From Candidatus Poseidoniaceae archaeon (GTDB lineage Archaea > Thermoplasmatota > Poseidoniia > Poseidoniales > Poseidoniaceae), in the NCBI GenBank assembly GCA_029250305.1, contig JAQXFM010000088.1:1-11775 (forward strand): a stretch of 11,775 bases of DNA. The letters are read 5' to 3'. The notes beneath the pieces are model-generated. The model saw nothing but the letters and a program-made list of their open reading frames with translations, made no database searches and was not told where the DNA came from. Below are positions 1 through 6,979 of the stretch, one piece after another. Position 1 is the first letter of the stretch, and each line of letters begins with the position of its first letter. The translations under genes were made by a program, and so were the position numbers.

Positions 1-1377
1 GCTCGGCTTCTCTTTTGGCATTTGGGCTACATTAACTGGCAACGAGTCTTCCTCCACATCAGGGGCCAAAGGCCTGCTCGATGGGGCCATTGGCCTTTGT
101 GCCGGTGGGCGAGGTGCGATGTTTTGCAGTGGCAGGCTCTCATCTTCTGTCGGAAGTGGTTGTTGTTCATCGACCCACGCCTCCATTTGAGAACTCAAGG
201 CTTGTGTTGCTTCGATTCGATCGGATTGTGTTGTTGGTTCCCGTCCGCCAACGAGTGGAGTTGTGGAGAGCGGAGTGGCGTCGGATGAATGCTCCACTGC
301 TCGTTGGAGTTGTTGTTCGATCCATTGCCGTTCTTCTTCTGTTGGTGGTGCACACAACGGGTGGTCGAGAATAAGATCAGGTTCTGTGAGCCAATGCCCG
401 ATTTCATGTGCCAAGATGGGGGTGAGGCACCGCGTGAGGCGATGACGAGGTTCCAATTCAAAAGTGTTCAAGTCCGTGGTGATCAACACCACATGGTCAT
501 CCATTCGTGCACCGTCGACCACATCGCGGATGAAGTCGATGGTTCGATCATCGCCGTTCATTCCAGCCAAGTATTCTACCCCCTCAATGAGGACCACGGC
601 TCGCATGTTTTCCCACAGAAAGGCATCGATGGCCACCCTTACAGATTCGATGCTCGGATTGAGAGCACGAGGGTGCGTTCCGTTGCTCAGCCAGTTGCAT
701 GCAGCAGCGGGGAGGTTATGTTCCACGCTGAGCGCATCAACATCATGACGTGAAATGACAAGAATAGGGCGACCATGTTTCGCAAGGTGGCCTGCAAGGG
801 TGAACAGTGAAGTTGGGTCTTGCGAATCGAGCAACAAGGCATCGCCGGGGTGGATCATACGCTCCATTCCCTCATACCGTTGCATGTAGGCCCTGCTCTT
901 TTGTCGAATTGACTCTGGTGCTTCCACGCTGACTTCGAGTTCAGGAAGACGTTCTTCACGCCGCCAACTTCTCGGTTTGAGCTTAACATCCGACCACCAT
1001 CGTTCGCCGTTGGTTTCATTGCTCTCAGTTGCTTCGAGATTGAGGTAAGCGTTTGGGTGAAGGTGGCAAATCCGTTGTGCATCAGCCGCAGGGAGTTCAT
1101 GGATTGCAACAAGGGCATCGAGGGGTGCTGCATCATCTTCAATTTCGAGCAATGCTTCGAGTCCGAACACAATCGCTTCTGCCTCATGGATGGCCAGAAT
1201 GGGGTGGCCTTCGACGAAGAGAATATGGCCAACACGTGGCATTTGTTCCTTTGGCTTTCGTTCTGTACGGATAAAACCAGTCGTTGCCAATTTGGCAAAA
1301 TCGGCGGAGAGAAGTCGAAGCGCATCACGGTCGCCACGACGGATTTCCGTGACATCGCCCTGCGGTAATTCGACCAT
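1..1377 (-). CDS. DUF835-domain protein, C-terminus cut by window edge
   Basis: The frame is open from an ATG at 1377 to the left edge: 459 residues with no stop, so the gene continues outside the window. Residues about 177-322 match the archaeal DUF835 pattern: a hydrophobic strand ending in ISR (208-210), a WLS motif (229-231), a region beginning after NPS, then VVLIEGVEYLAGMNG (261-275) and a strand followed by TTDLNTFEL. DUF835 has no established reaction and is often fused to sensory or signalling modules. Residues 1-115 form a separate domain that includes GHILFVEGHPILAIHE, resembling the small alpha/beta domains (DUF2226/DUF4388-like) found in front of such proteins; this resemblance is weak. 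After about residue 340 the chain is Gln/Glu-rich and then Pro-rich (420-438, APRPPAQRPMAPSSRP), probably a disordered linker to an unseen C-terminal part. There is no signal peptide or membrane helix, so it should be cytoplasmic. It is transcribed divergently from the DUF309 gene. Confidence 0.85.
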   Translation of the reverse strand, partial: MVELPQGDVTEIRRGDRDALRLLSADFAKLATTGFIRTERKPKEQMPRVGHILFVEGHPILAIHEAEAIVFGLEALLEIEDDAAPLDALVAIHELPAADAQRICHLHPNAYLNLEATESNETNGERWWSDVKLKPRSWRREERLPELEVSVEAPESIRQKSRAYMQRYEGMERMIHPGDALLLDSQDPTSLFTLAGHLAKHGRPILVISRHDVDALSVEHNLPAAACNWLSNGTHPRALNPSIESVRVAIDAFLWENMRAVVLIEGVEYLAGMNGDDRTIDFIRDVVDGARMDDHVVLITTDLNTFELEPRHRLTRCLTPILAHEIGHWLTEPDLILDHPLCAPPTEEERQWIEQQLQRAVEHSSDATPLSTTPLVGGREPTTQSDRIEATQALSSQMEAWVDEQQPLPTEDESLPLQNIAPRPPAQRPMAPSSRPLAPDVEEDSLPVNVAQMPKEKPS

Positions 1378-1382
1378 TTCTC

Positions 1383-1399
1383 ACACCCCTACGGGGTGT
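1383..1399. promoter_or_regulatory. Perfect inverted repeat next to the DUF835 gene start
   Basis: ACACCCC-TAC-GGGGTGT is a perfect 7-bp inverted repeat with a 3-nt centre. It lies 5 nt upstream of the ATG at 1377 in the 103-nt gap between divergent genes. On the minus-strand transcript, GGGGTGTGAG would serve as the ribosome binding site, so the stem would hide it. It could equally be a DNA operator serving both genes. No function is shown by sequence alone. Confidence 0.4.
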
Positions 1400-1480
1400 A
1401 AGCCTGCTGAAGTGTTCTTGAAGGGTCCGCATGATTTTCTTCTGCGATAGCGGTTTGAAGCATGAACACATCGGGCCGAC

Positions 1481-1900
1481 ATGGGCGAGGCGACGGTCAA
1501 CTCCGACATCGCTCTCCTCACACAAGACGAGTTAGCCCTTTGGGATGCTGGCTTGGAAGATTTCGACCATGGACGCTACTGGCATGCTCACGAAGATTGG
1601 GAAGATCTGTGGAACGCACACAAACGACGCTCGGCACCTATGTCAGAGATTTTGTTCATCCAAGGCATGATTCAAACCGCAGCATTGCTTCTTAACCATG
1701 AGCGGAAAAAGGAACGTGGCGTAAAGAACCTCACCGTTAAGGTCAATGCGAAATTGGCCGATTGGGGTTGCGTTTGGGGCATTGATGTTTCCAAGCACCT
1801 CCAAGCCATGAATGAATTTGGGCTCGATGCTGGCGTTTGGTCGTTGGATGCGCAAGCATATGCGCTCGAACGGTGCAGCAGCCGTGAAGTTCAAGATTGA
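1481..1900 (+). CDS. DUF309 family protein
   Basis: This 139-residue protein carries the DUF309 hallmark: a Gly and Phe followed by a His-rich helix, GLEDFDHGRYWHAHEDWEDL (24-43) with W44. The second motif follows, FIQGMIQTAALLLNH (59-73), then a helix with G80 and L84. The family is a small all-helical fold found in archaea, cyanobacteria and Firmicutes. The conserved His and Glu (here H35, H37, E38, E41) suggest metal or substrate binding, but no reaction is established. Length is normal for the family. The start at 1481 has only a weak ribosome binding site, and an upstream ATG at 1462 is in another frame. It is first in a plus-strand trio with two membrane-protein genes 18 nt and then 18 nt apart, and it is divergent from the DUF835 gene. 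Confidence 0.85.
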   Translation: MGEATVNSDIALLTQDELALWDAGLEDFDHGRYWHAHEDWEDLWNAHKRRSAPMSEILFIQGMIQTAALLLNHERKKERGVKNLTVKVNAKLADWGCVWGIDVSKHLQAMNEFGLDAGVWSLDAQAYALERCSSREVQD

Positions 1901-1918
1901 CGGCGTGGAGGTTGAATC

Positions 1919-2569
1919 ATGCAGGAACAGACCACCACCCTCCCTGCGGGCATGCGACGGTTCAACGAACTGGATTTGGCGCAGCCATTCAAGACTCGCT
2001 TTTTCATGGCTACAGCCGGTGCAACAAGCATCGTGCTCATTCTTGCTTTCTTTGCCTGGAACGCATCGGGCACATTGATTCCAGCATTGCTTATGTTGGC
2101 CATCCTTCCGCTCGGCATCCGTCAATTTCACGCTCGATCTGCTATGCTCAATGTACCCCTCGCTGTTGACATGAATCACCCGTTTATGGATGAAGATCCA
2201 ATCGGGTCTTCATCTGTGATGGTTCGTCTCTCTGATGGTCAATGGGTGGACATCGGTGAAGGTCGAGTCAGGTTGGCAGAGGATGACCTGCTCGGTGGCA
2301 CAAACCTCGTCCGAGACAACGATGATTACACGCTCATCGGTCATTTCAGCGAATTGCCAATGAGCCATCGAGGCATCAAGAAACAAATTGTTGTCGTAAA
2401 TCAAGCGATAGCGTTGAGGGATGTCGTCAATGGGGCCGAAGATACAATTGAAGATGCGAGGTCCCGCGAAACGAAAGATACGGGCCTTCTCGATCGCTCT
2501 TGGATGGAAGACCAGACAGAAATCGAGATTGAGCCAGATGGCTTGATGAGCAAATTACGGGGCGAATAA
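1919..2569 (+). CDS. Two-helix membrane protein of unknown function
   Basis: I do not recognise this 216-residue protein. A short basic N-terminal segment is followed by two membrane helices in hairpin form (about 28-48, ATAGATSIVLILAFFAW; and 52-68, LIPALLMLAILPLGI). The remaining 145 residues form a soluble acidic domain. By the positive-inside rule (RR at 13-14, and RQFHAR at 68-73), both ends should face the cytoplasm. The soluble part has strand-like segments (VMVRLSDGQWVDIGEG, IKKQIVVVNQAIAL) and ends in an acidic tail. The start is well supported: GGAGGT at 1907-1912 lies 6 nt before the ATG. It follows the DUF309 gene by 18 nt and its stop is 18 nt before the next membrane gene, so the three are probably one transcript. 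It may be a lineage-restricted family. Confidence 0.75.
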   Translation: MQEQTTTLPAGMRRFNELDLAQPFKTRFFMATAGATSIVLILAFFAWNASGTLIPALLMLAILPLGIRQFHARSAMLNVPLAVDMNHPFMDEDPIGSSSVMVRLSDGQWVDIGEGRVRLAEDDLLGGTNLVRDNDDYTLIGHFSELPMSHRGIKKQIVVVNQAIALRDVVNGAEDTIEDARSRETKDTGLLDRSWMEDQTEIEIEPDGLMSKLRGE

Positions 2570-2587
2570 AGCGTTTTCATAGGAATA

Positions 2588-3244
2588 TTGACCCCCCATC
2601 TTCAAAACCGTTCGCTCGGACCAAGGACTGTGACGGCACCGGCACGTTGGGGTCAAACGCTCGAAAATTTGGGCCCTGCGGAACAAGAAACATTGCTCGG
2701 AACCTCCCTTTCTCGTCGATTTACGACGCTTCCACTTTGGTTGTCTCACCCGGCAAACATAGGTGCCTTCTACGGGTTTCTTGTTGCATTGACGCTTCTT
2801 TTACCATACAGGTTTGCAGGCGAGGATACAAGCGGTTGGTTGGCCAACTGGGTCTTCCATATGTCGATCTTGATGGTTGCGTGCCTGGTCATGGGCTTTG
2901 CGTCACTTCTTCTCATCCGATGGTCGAAACGATTTCCAATGTCGCCTCCAAGACTTTTCCTCTATCCTATGCCGTTTTTGGGCATGGCGTTGCTGACACT
3001 TGGGCGAACGGACATGGTGAATGTTCCAACGGCGTTGGTGTGGTTGCTGTTACTGTTGCCCGGGCCGATGTATGTCCACTTGTCATGGGCGCCGCGATGG
3101 CGATTGCTATGCATGCTTGAAGACGGGCGGGATCCGTTCATGGGGATGGAATCGAAGCAGACCGAACCAAACGAAGACGCCGTCGCACTTGCGGGCGATG
3201 ACCATGATCTTCTCTCGGTCGTTGAAGAGTACGCTGAAGAGTGA
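2588..3244 (+). CDS. Four-helix membrane protein of unknown function
   Basis: I do not recognise this protein. It has four hydrophobic helices (about 57-74, 87-110, 122-138 and 147-165) after a soluble N-terminus of about 55 residues, and ends in an acidic cytoplasmic-type tail (178-218, rich in Asp and Glu). The start is uncertain because the frame has no ATG until residue 91. Options are TTG at 2588, preceded by AGGA at 2581-2584 (218 residues), or GTG at 2630 (204 residues); both leave all helices intact. It lies in the same frame as the preceding gene, 18 nt after that gene's TAA, and is convergent with the thioesterase gene 27 nt downstream. Being cotranscribed with another unknown membrane protein suggests the two may form one complex; this is inference. 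Confidence 0.7.
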   Translation: MTPHLQNRSLGPRTVTAPARWGQTLENLGPAEQETLLGTSLSRRFTTLPLWLSHPANIGAFYGFLVALTLLLPYRFAGEDTSGWLANWVFHMSILMVACLVMGFASLLLIRWSKRFPMSPPRLFLYPMPFLGMALLTLGRTDMVNVPTALVWLLLLLPGPMYVHLSWAPRWRLLCMLEDGRDPFMGMESKQTEPNEDAVALAGDDHDLLSVVEEYAEE

Positions 3245-3271
3245 TCCATCGATTGGCGAACAGCTGACTGC

Positions 3272-3694
3272 TCAATTCTGCAATCTGATGTAGTTGACTT
3301 GGCTCACTGCAACCAACTTTCCATTGGTATCGTAGAGGTCTGCATGGGCAAGACACATCGTTTTGCCAATTCGAACCACATGCGCCTTGCACACCACATC
3401 GGTATGGCAGGGTCGCAAAAAGCGGATGTTGAAATCGGTTGTTGCTACGTTTGCATCTGCGCCGATTTCGGTTAAAATCGACCAACAGGTCACAGTGTCA
3501 GCAATTGTTCCCAGCATGCCACCATGGAATGTTTCGAAGATGCCATCCCAGCGCTGATGGCGTGGAACTGTTGCCTCACATAGGCCTTTTTCCACTTTGA
3601 GAATGTTCATTTTGAGTGTGTCAACAATGGGAATCGAGTGAATGCGTTCGTTGAGCTGCTGCAGTTCCTGTTCGTTGAGCGTCTCACTTTCCAT
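3272..3694 (-). CDS. PaaI-type hotdog-fold acyl-CoA thioesterase
   Basis: This 140-residue protein has the length and pattern of the PaaI/YdiI group (COG2050) of 4HBT thioesterases. The diagnostic motif is FHGGMLGTIADT (56-67): the HGG turn leads into the central helix and D66 is the expected catalytic Asp. The strand FNIRFLRPC (88-96) and a C-terminal strand with VSQVNYIRLQN complete the fold. Family members cleave aryl- or acyl-CoA thioesters as homotetramers in the cytoplasm; the substrate cannot be read from sequence. The ATG at 3694 follows the kbl stop by 9 nt. Its ribosome binding site GAGGTGA (3699-3705) overlaps that stop, so the two genes are likely coupled. The shared use of acyl-CoA suggests it may clear unwanted CoA esters connected with the upstream enzyme. 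Confidence 0.85.
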   Translation of the reverse strand: MESETLNEQELQQLNERIHSIPIVDTLKMNILKVEKGLCEATVPRHQRWDGIFETFHGGMLGTIADTVTCWSILTEIGADANVATTDFNIRFLRPCHTDVVCKAHVVRIGKTMCLAHADLYDTNGKLVAVSQVNYIRLQN

Positions 3695-3698
3695 TTGT

Positions 3699-3706
3699 TC
3701 ACCTCA
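3699..3706 (-). promoter_or_regulatory. Stop-embedded ribosome binding site, kbl to thioesterase
   Basis: TGAGGTGA on the minus strand contains the kbl stop codon (TGA, 3706-3704) and a ribosome binding site GAGGTGA that ends 4 nt before the thioesterase ATG at 3694. Ribosomes ending kbl would be placed to restart. Confidence 0.6.
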
Positions 3707-4885
3707 GATAAGATCGAGTGTGGGACCAACTTTCTCAAAGAGACGCAGCACTTCATCAAGGTCATCCCTTGAGAGACCTGCGGACATTTGAGTGCGAATT
3801 CGTGCTTTATCTCGAGCAACCATAGGGAACACAATGGCTCCTGCCATGACGCCTTCTTCACCGAGGGCTCGTGTCATGGCCTTGGCCACACTTGAGTCGC
3901 CGCACATCACTGGAATGATTGGTGTCACTGAGGCACCGGTGTCAAAACCGAGGGATTGCAATTCCTTTCGGAAATAATTCGTATTTTCCCAGAGCTTGGC
4001 ATGGTGTTCTGGTTCCTCCATAAGGACTTCCACAGCGGCTTTTTGTGCAGCAGCAACACCCGGTGGCTGTGATCCGGAAAGCAACCAAGATCGAGAGTGA
4101 TTGAGTGCATGATTTCGAGTCATTTCAGTGCCTGCAAGAATTCCACCCTGAACACCGAGGGCTTTGGAAAACGATCCAGTCTCAAAGTCCACCTTTCCTT
4201 GAAGGTTGAATTGGGCGACAATTCCAGCGCCTTTCTCACCAAGCACCCCTTCGCCGTGGCAATCGTCGACGTACACCATGGCTCCGTACTCTTCTGCCAG
4301 AGCCGTCACTTCGTCGAGCGGAGCAATGTCGCCATCCATTGAAAACACCCCGTCGGTGATGATGAGTTTCCGTTGTGCGTCTTCATGAGCCTTCAGAACT
4401 GCTTCCAATTCACCCATGTCGTTGTGGGCATAGACCCCACGACTTGCTTTTGTGAGTCGAACGCCATCAATGATGGAACCGTGATTCAATTCATCTCTGA
4501 TGACGACATCTTGTGGTCCAGTGACGAGGGTAGGAATCAGGCCTACATTCACGGTGTACCCAGCGGAATAAATCAACGAGGCTTCAACACCCTTGAATTC
4601 AGCAACCTTTCTTTCGGCCTCCAAGTGAATGTCCATGGTGCCTGCAATTGCCCGCACGCTCCCGCTTCCAGCACCGTATTTCTCGGTCGCATCGAGCATC
4701 GCTTGCTTGACTTTTGGATGGGTGGTAAGGTTGAGGTAATTGTTTGCTGAAAGCATGATGGTTGGCTTTCCGTCCATGTGGCAGCGTGGTTGATTTGGAC
4801 TTTCGAGGGTCGGAGGTTCCCAGAGAAGGGATTTTTCCGAAAGGTCATCGTATCGCTCCTTCATCCATGACATGTCGCCGGGCAT
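3704..4885 (-). CDS. kbl: 2-amino-3-ketobutyrate CoA ligase (glycine C-acetyltransferase)
   Basis: This is a PLP-dependent alpha-oxoamine synthase of 393 residues, the usual length. Seen in sequence: NNYLNLTTHP near the N-terminus (48-57), the substrate-loop motif GAGSGSVRAIAGT (71-83), ELNHGSIIDGVRL (132-144) where H135 should stack on the cofactor, DDCH (207-210) holding the pyridine nitrogen, and SFSKALG with K241 as the Schiff-base lysine. The segments NHGSIIDGVRL, ITDGVFSMDG and ARIRTQMSA closely resemble the E. coli Kbl I remember, which favours Kbl over BioF or serine palmitoyltransferase. Kbl makes glycine and acetyl-CoA from CoA and the 2-amino-3-ketobutyrate produced by threonine dehydrogenase. 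No tdh is in the window. The start is supported by GGAGA (4893-4897), 7 nt upstream. It is divergent from the riboflavin kinase gene and coupled to the thioesterase gene. Confidence 0.85.
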   Translation of the reverse strand: MPGDMSWMKERYDDLSEKSLLWEPPTLESPNQPRCHMDGKPTIMLSANNYLNLTTHPKVKQAMLDATEKYGAGSGSVRAIAGTMDIHLEAERKVAEFKGVEASLIYSAGYTVNVGLIPTLVTGPQDVVIRDELNHGSIIDGVRLTKASRGVYAHNDMGELEAVLKAHEDAQRKLIITDGVFSMDGDIAPLDEVTALAEEYGAMVYVDDCHGEGVLGEKGAGIVAQFNLQGKVDFETGSFSKALGVQGGILAGTEMTRNHALNHSRSWLLSGSQPPGVAAAQKAAVEVLMEEPEHHAKLWENTNYFRKELQSLGFDTGASVTPIIPVMCGDSSVAKAMTRALGEEGVMAGAIVFPMVARDKARIRTQMSAGLSRDDLDEVLRLFEKVGPTLDLI

Positions 4886-4997
4886 AGCATCGTCTCCAAT
4901 ATCCTGAAAGCGCCGTGCTTGATGTTCCTTTGGGTTGAGTGTGCTGATGCTTCCTTGCGACCATGCACCTCAAAAGGGAGGCGTTCGTCGCCGCACC

Positions 4998-5465
4998 ATG
5001 GAGTTGACCGGAACGGTGAGCAGCGGGCTCGGTCGAGCCCATGTCTTCATGGCTCAACCTCACTACCAAGAGCAATTCCGTGCTTTGCTCGGAAAAACTG
5101 CTTGGCCAGGGACACTAAACGTCACGGTTGCAGGTTCGGATTTGATTTCCTACATCGCCCTTCGGAAAAAATCGGGGATTGACACCCTCGACGCATCAGC
5201 CGAAGATCGCCTTTCTGCCGAGAGCATCGATGTGAATGGGTTTGAAGCCAATCGCATTCGTGGTTTCCTACGTGATGGCGTTTCTTTTGGAGGAGCAACT
5301 GCATACAAAGCAGAATTCAAAACGGATGAGGGAAGCATCCCATGCGCCCTTCTTATTCCTGATTTGACCCGTCACATCGATGTCGTGGAAATCATCGCTG
5401 GTGCGTGCCTTCGTGAACGATTTAACCTTGAAGACGGAGCAACCGTGAGCGTACAACTCGATTGA
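4998..5465 (+). CDS. ribK: CTP-dependent riboflavin kinase (archaeal, DUF120)
   Basis: The frame gives a typical DUF120 domain, the archaeal enzyme that phosphorylates riboflavin to FMN with CTP (MJ0056 family). From ATG 4998 it has 155 residues. Motifs: GTVSSGLGRA (5-14), WPGTLNV (36-42) where Thr and Asn bind metal and nucleotide in the family, a FGG loop (97-99), LIPDLTRH (119-126), and EIIAGACLRE followed by LEDGATV near the C-terminus. There is no N-terminal winged-helix domain, unlike some archaeal homologues. The start is unsure: ATG 4947 or TTG 4935 in the same frame would add 17 or 21 residues outside the domain. GGGAGG (4976-4981) lies 16 nt before 4998, further than normal. It is divergent from kbl (112-nt gap) and ends 3 nt from the truA stop on the other strand. 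Confidence 0.9.
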   Translation: MELTGTVSSGLGRAHVFMAQPHYQEQFRALLGKTAWPGTLNVTVAGSDLISYIALRKKSGIDTLDASAEDRLSAESIDVNGFEANRIRGFLRDGVSFGGATAYKAEFKTDEGSIPCALLIPDLTRHIDVVEIIAGACLRERFNLEDGATVSVQLD

Positions 5466-5468
5466 TGT

Positions 5469-6383
5469 TTAGCGGTGCTTAACGATGGGCAATTCGCCCA
5501 ACCGTGCCCATTCGTTGTGAAGCAGGCTCTTCAATTCGTGCTTCGCAGCTTCTCTCCATCGCTTTCGCATGGTCCGCTCGACTGCGAGTCCTGCCGGTGG
5601 GGCGGAGAAACATTGAATCTTGACAGCGGTGGAATCGAGTGGAAGGTGTTCCCAATGAACGCCCCATAGCATCAACCAGTCGGGTGGTGCTACGCCAAAG
5701 TCTGCTTCTTTTTCGGGATGGTCAATCGCTTCACGCACAGCTTCTGGGCTGATCTCACCAATGCACATGCGGTGCAACGCCATCGCCGTGCGACGAACTT
5801 GGTTCCACAGAAACGCTTCACCGATAATTTCGAACCCAACCACTCGGCCATCGACACGCCATGGTGTGCATGAGAGAATGGTTCGGATTGGGTTTTTGCC
5901 CTCTTCGAGGCGGGCAAAGTTCCTCGCATCATAGGTTCCAACGAACATGGCGAGCCATTCGTTGAACACTTCGCCAGGATCTTGCCAAAATTCAATGCAT
6001 TCGAGGCGGTAACGATAGACTCGATACTCCGCCATCCTGGGATTCCAATCTTCCTCCACTTCCTTGACATCGAGGAATGCGATGTCATTTGGGAGCCGAT
6101 CATCAAGGGCTCGGACCATCTTTCGAGGTGTCAATGCAGTCCAGAGTTCCTTTTCGATGCGCACAACGCCACCGTTCACTCGCACATGGACACCAGCATC
6201 GGTGCGACTGGAGAGCACGAGGTTGTGACGCTCATCTTGAGGGTCGAGCCATTTTAGACTTCGAAAGACGCGTATGAGTTCACCCTGAACGGTTGAAACA
6301 TCGGGTTGAATTTGGCTGCCATGGTAGGCATCGCCCAAGTATCCAATGCGGAACGCCAAACGAACGGTGGAGCCGTCCGTCAT
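5469..6383 (-). CDS. truA: tRNA pseudouridine synthase A (TruA family)
   Basis: The 304-residue protein is a TruA-type pseudouridine synthase, which isomerises uridines in the tRNA anticodon stem-loop (positions 38-40 in bacteria). The N-terminus has the strand FRIGYLGDAYHGSQIQP (11-27). The catalytic motif is SSRTDAGVHV (58-67), with D62 the nucleophilic Asp and R60 its partner. The C-terminal half has RTILSC, then FLWNQVRRTAMAL, the counterpart of the family FLxxMVRxxVG helix. It is a little longer than bacterial TruA, with a basic C-terminal extension. The ATG at 6383 is preceded by GAGGTG (6389-6394), which overlaps the stop of the upstream helical-repeat gene, 9 nt away. The two are therefore likely cotranscribed. 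Its stop lies 3 nt from that of ribK. Confidence 0.9.
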   Translation of the reverse strand: MTDGSTVRLAFRIGYLGDAYHGSQIQPDVSTVQGELIRVFRSLKWLDPQDERHNLVLSSRTDAGVHVRVNGGVVRIEKELWTALTPRKMVRALDDRLPNDIAFLDVKEVEEDWNPRMAEYRVYRYRLECIEFWQDPGEVFNEWLAMFVGTYDARNFARLEEGKNPIRTILSCTPWRVDGRVVGFEIIGEAFLWNQVRRTAMALHRMCIGEISPEAVREAIDHPEKEADFGVAPPDWLMLWGVHWEHLPLDSTAVKIQCFSAPPAGLAVERTMRKRWREAAKHELKSLLHNEWARLGELPIVKHR

Positions 6384-6388
6384 GCGAA

Positions 6389-6395
6389 CACCTCA
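6389..6395 (-). promoter_or_regulatory. Stop-embedded ribosome binding site, TPR-like gene to truA
   Basis: TGAGGTG on the minus strand contains the stop of the helical-repeat gene (TGA, 6395-6393) and the ribosome binding site for truA, 5 nt before ATG 6383. It supports that start and coupled translation. Confidence 0.6.
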
Positions 6396-6920
6396 CTCAT
6401 CGGATGAGAGCATCTCAATGGCTTCTTCTGGGGAGTAGCCTAAGCCACCAACAGCCCACATCAAGGCTTGCTTAAGCCAAGGTTGAACCATTGGGTTCTT
6501 TTTTGAAGGGTCCATGACTTCGATGGCGTCAACGATGTTTCTGCTTGCATTGAAAAGCACTTCATCGGTTGGAATGTCATTGAGTTCGAGCTTCTTGGCA
6601 TAGCGTTGGAATTCCTTGACAGCGACGGGAATTCGGCGACATTCGAGTGCGAATGTGGCAAAATCAGCGATGTATTCCTCGTTTTCCTCATCAAGTTGCA
6701 TGGCTTTCTTGTAAGCCATCATGATTTTCCCACCAGGGATCACATCGTCTTGTGCTTCCATGTTCTTCATGTTTGCAAACTCAGCGTACATGTGGTGGAC
6801 TTGGGCGTTTTTCTTGTGTTGCCCCATCTTTGCGTCAAGGTCGGCAATTGCGCCATCAAGGTCGCCGTTGCGTAGCATTTCAATTGGTTCTTGGAGAATT
6901 TCGTCATTGCTCATGTTCAT
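6393..6920 (-). CDS. Small TPR-like helical repeat protein
   Basis: I do not recognise the exact family. The 175-residue protein is predicted to be all helical and contains TPR-like helix pairs. The first covers about 14-47 (MLRNGDLDGAIADLDAKMG, then a helix with YAEFAN). The second covers about 66-105 (IMMAYKKAMQLDEENEEYI with a following helix containing VAVKEF). It is acidic, with no signal peptide or membrane helix, so a cytoplasmic adaptor is the simplest reading. The last 30 residues end in a conserved-looking segment (GGLGYSPEEAIEML). The start could be ATG 6920 or ATG 6914; the AGG at 6924-6926 is better spaced for 6914. It sits between the PH-domain gene (59-nt gap) and truA (9-nt gap, with truA's ribosome binding site overlapping its stop), so it is expressed with truA. 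Confidence 0.7.
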   Translation of the reverse strand: MNMSNDEILQEPIEMLRNGDLDGAIADLDAKMGQHKKNAQVHHMYAEFANMKNMEAQDDVIPGGKIMMAYKKAMQLDEENEEYIADFATFALECRRIPVAVKEFQRYAKKLELNDIPTDEVLFNASRNIVDAIEVMDPSKKNPMVQPWLKQALMWAVGGLGYSPEEAIEMLSSDE

Positions 6921-6979
6921 CGCCTAATGTATGCCGGTGTGTTCGGTCTTTTCAATCACTCGTTTGAGCGGTTGGAATT

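Noticed and set aside
394..408. HEIGH (HExxH) zinc-protease-like motif at residues 324-328 of the DUF835 protein
   Set aside because: It lies directly after the DUF835 domain. The next residues (WLTEP) do not follow the usual HExxHxxG/H pattern and no third ligand is evident, so it is most likely chance.
289..753. Plus-strand frame of 154 codons
   Set aside because: It is antisense to the DUF835 domain, with no motif or ribosome binding site.
855..1355. Minus-strand frame of 166 codons
   Set aside because: It is a shifted frame inside the DUF835 gene; the DUF835 frame gives coherent motifs and runs further on both sides.
1643..2179. Minus-strand frame of 178 codons
   Set aside because: It runs antisense across the DUF309 gene and the next gene, is Cys/His-scattered, and has no family pattern.
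2647..3120. Plus-strand frame of 157 codons
   Set aside because: It is a shifted frame inside the four-helix membrane protein; the Cys/Gly-rich translation looks unselected.
3245..3271. Possible terminator hairpin in the convergent gap
   Set aside because: The pairing around CAGCTG is short and imperfect, and there is no T-run on either strand.
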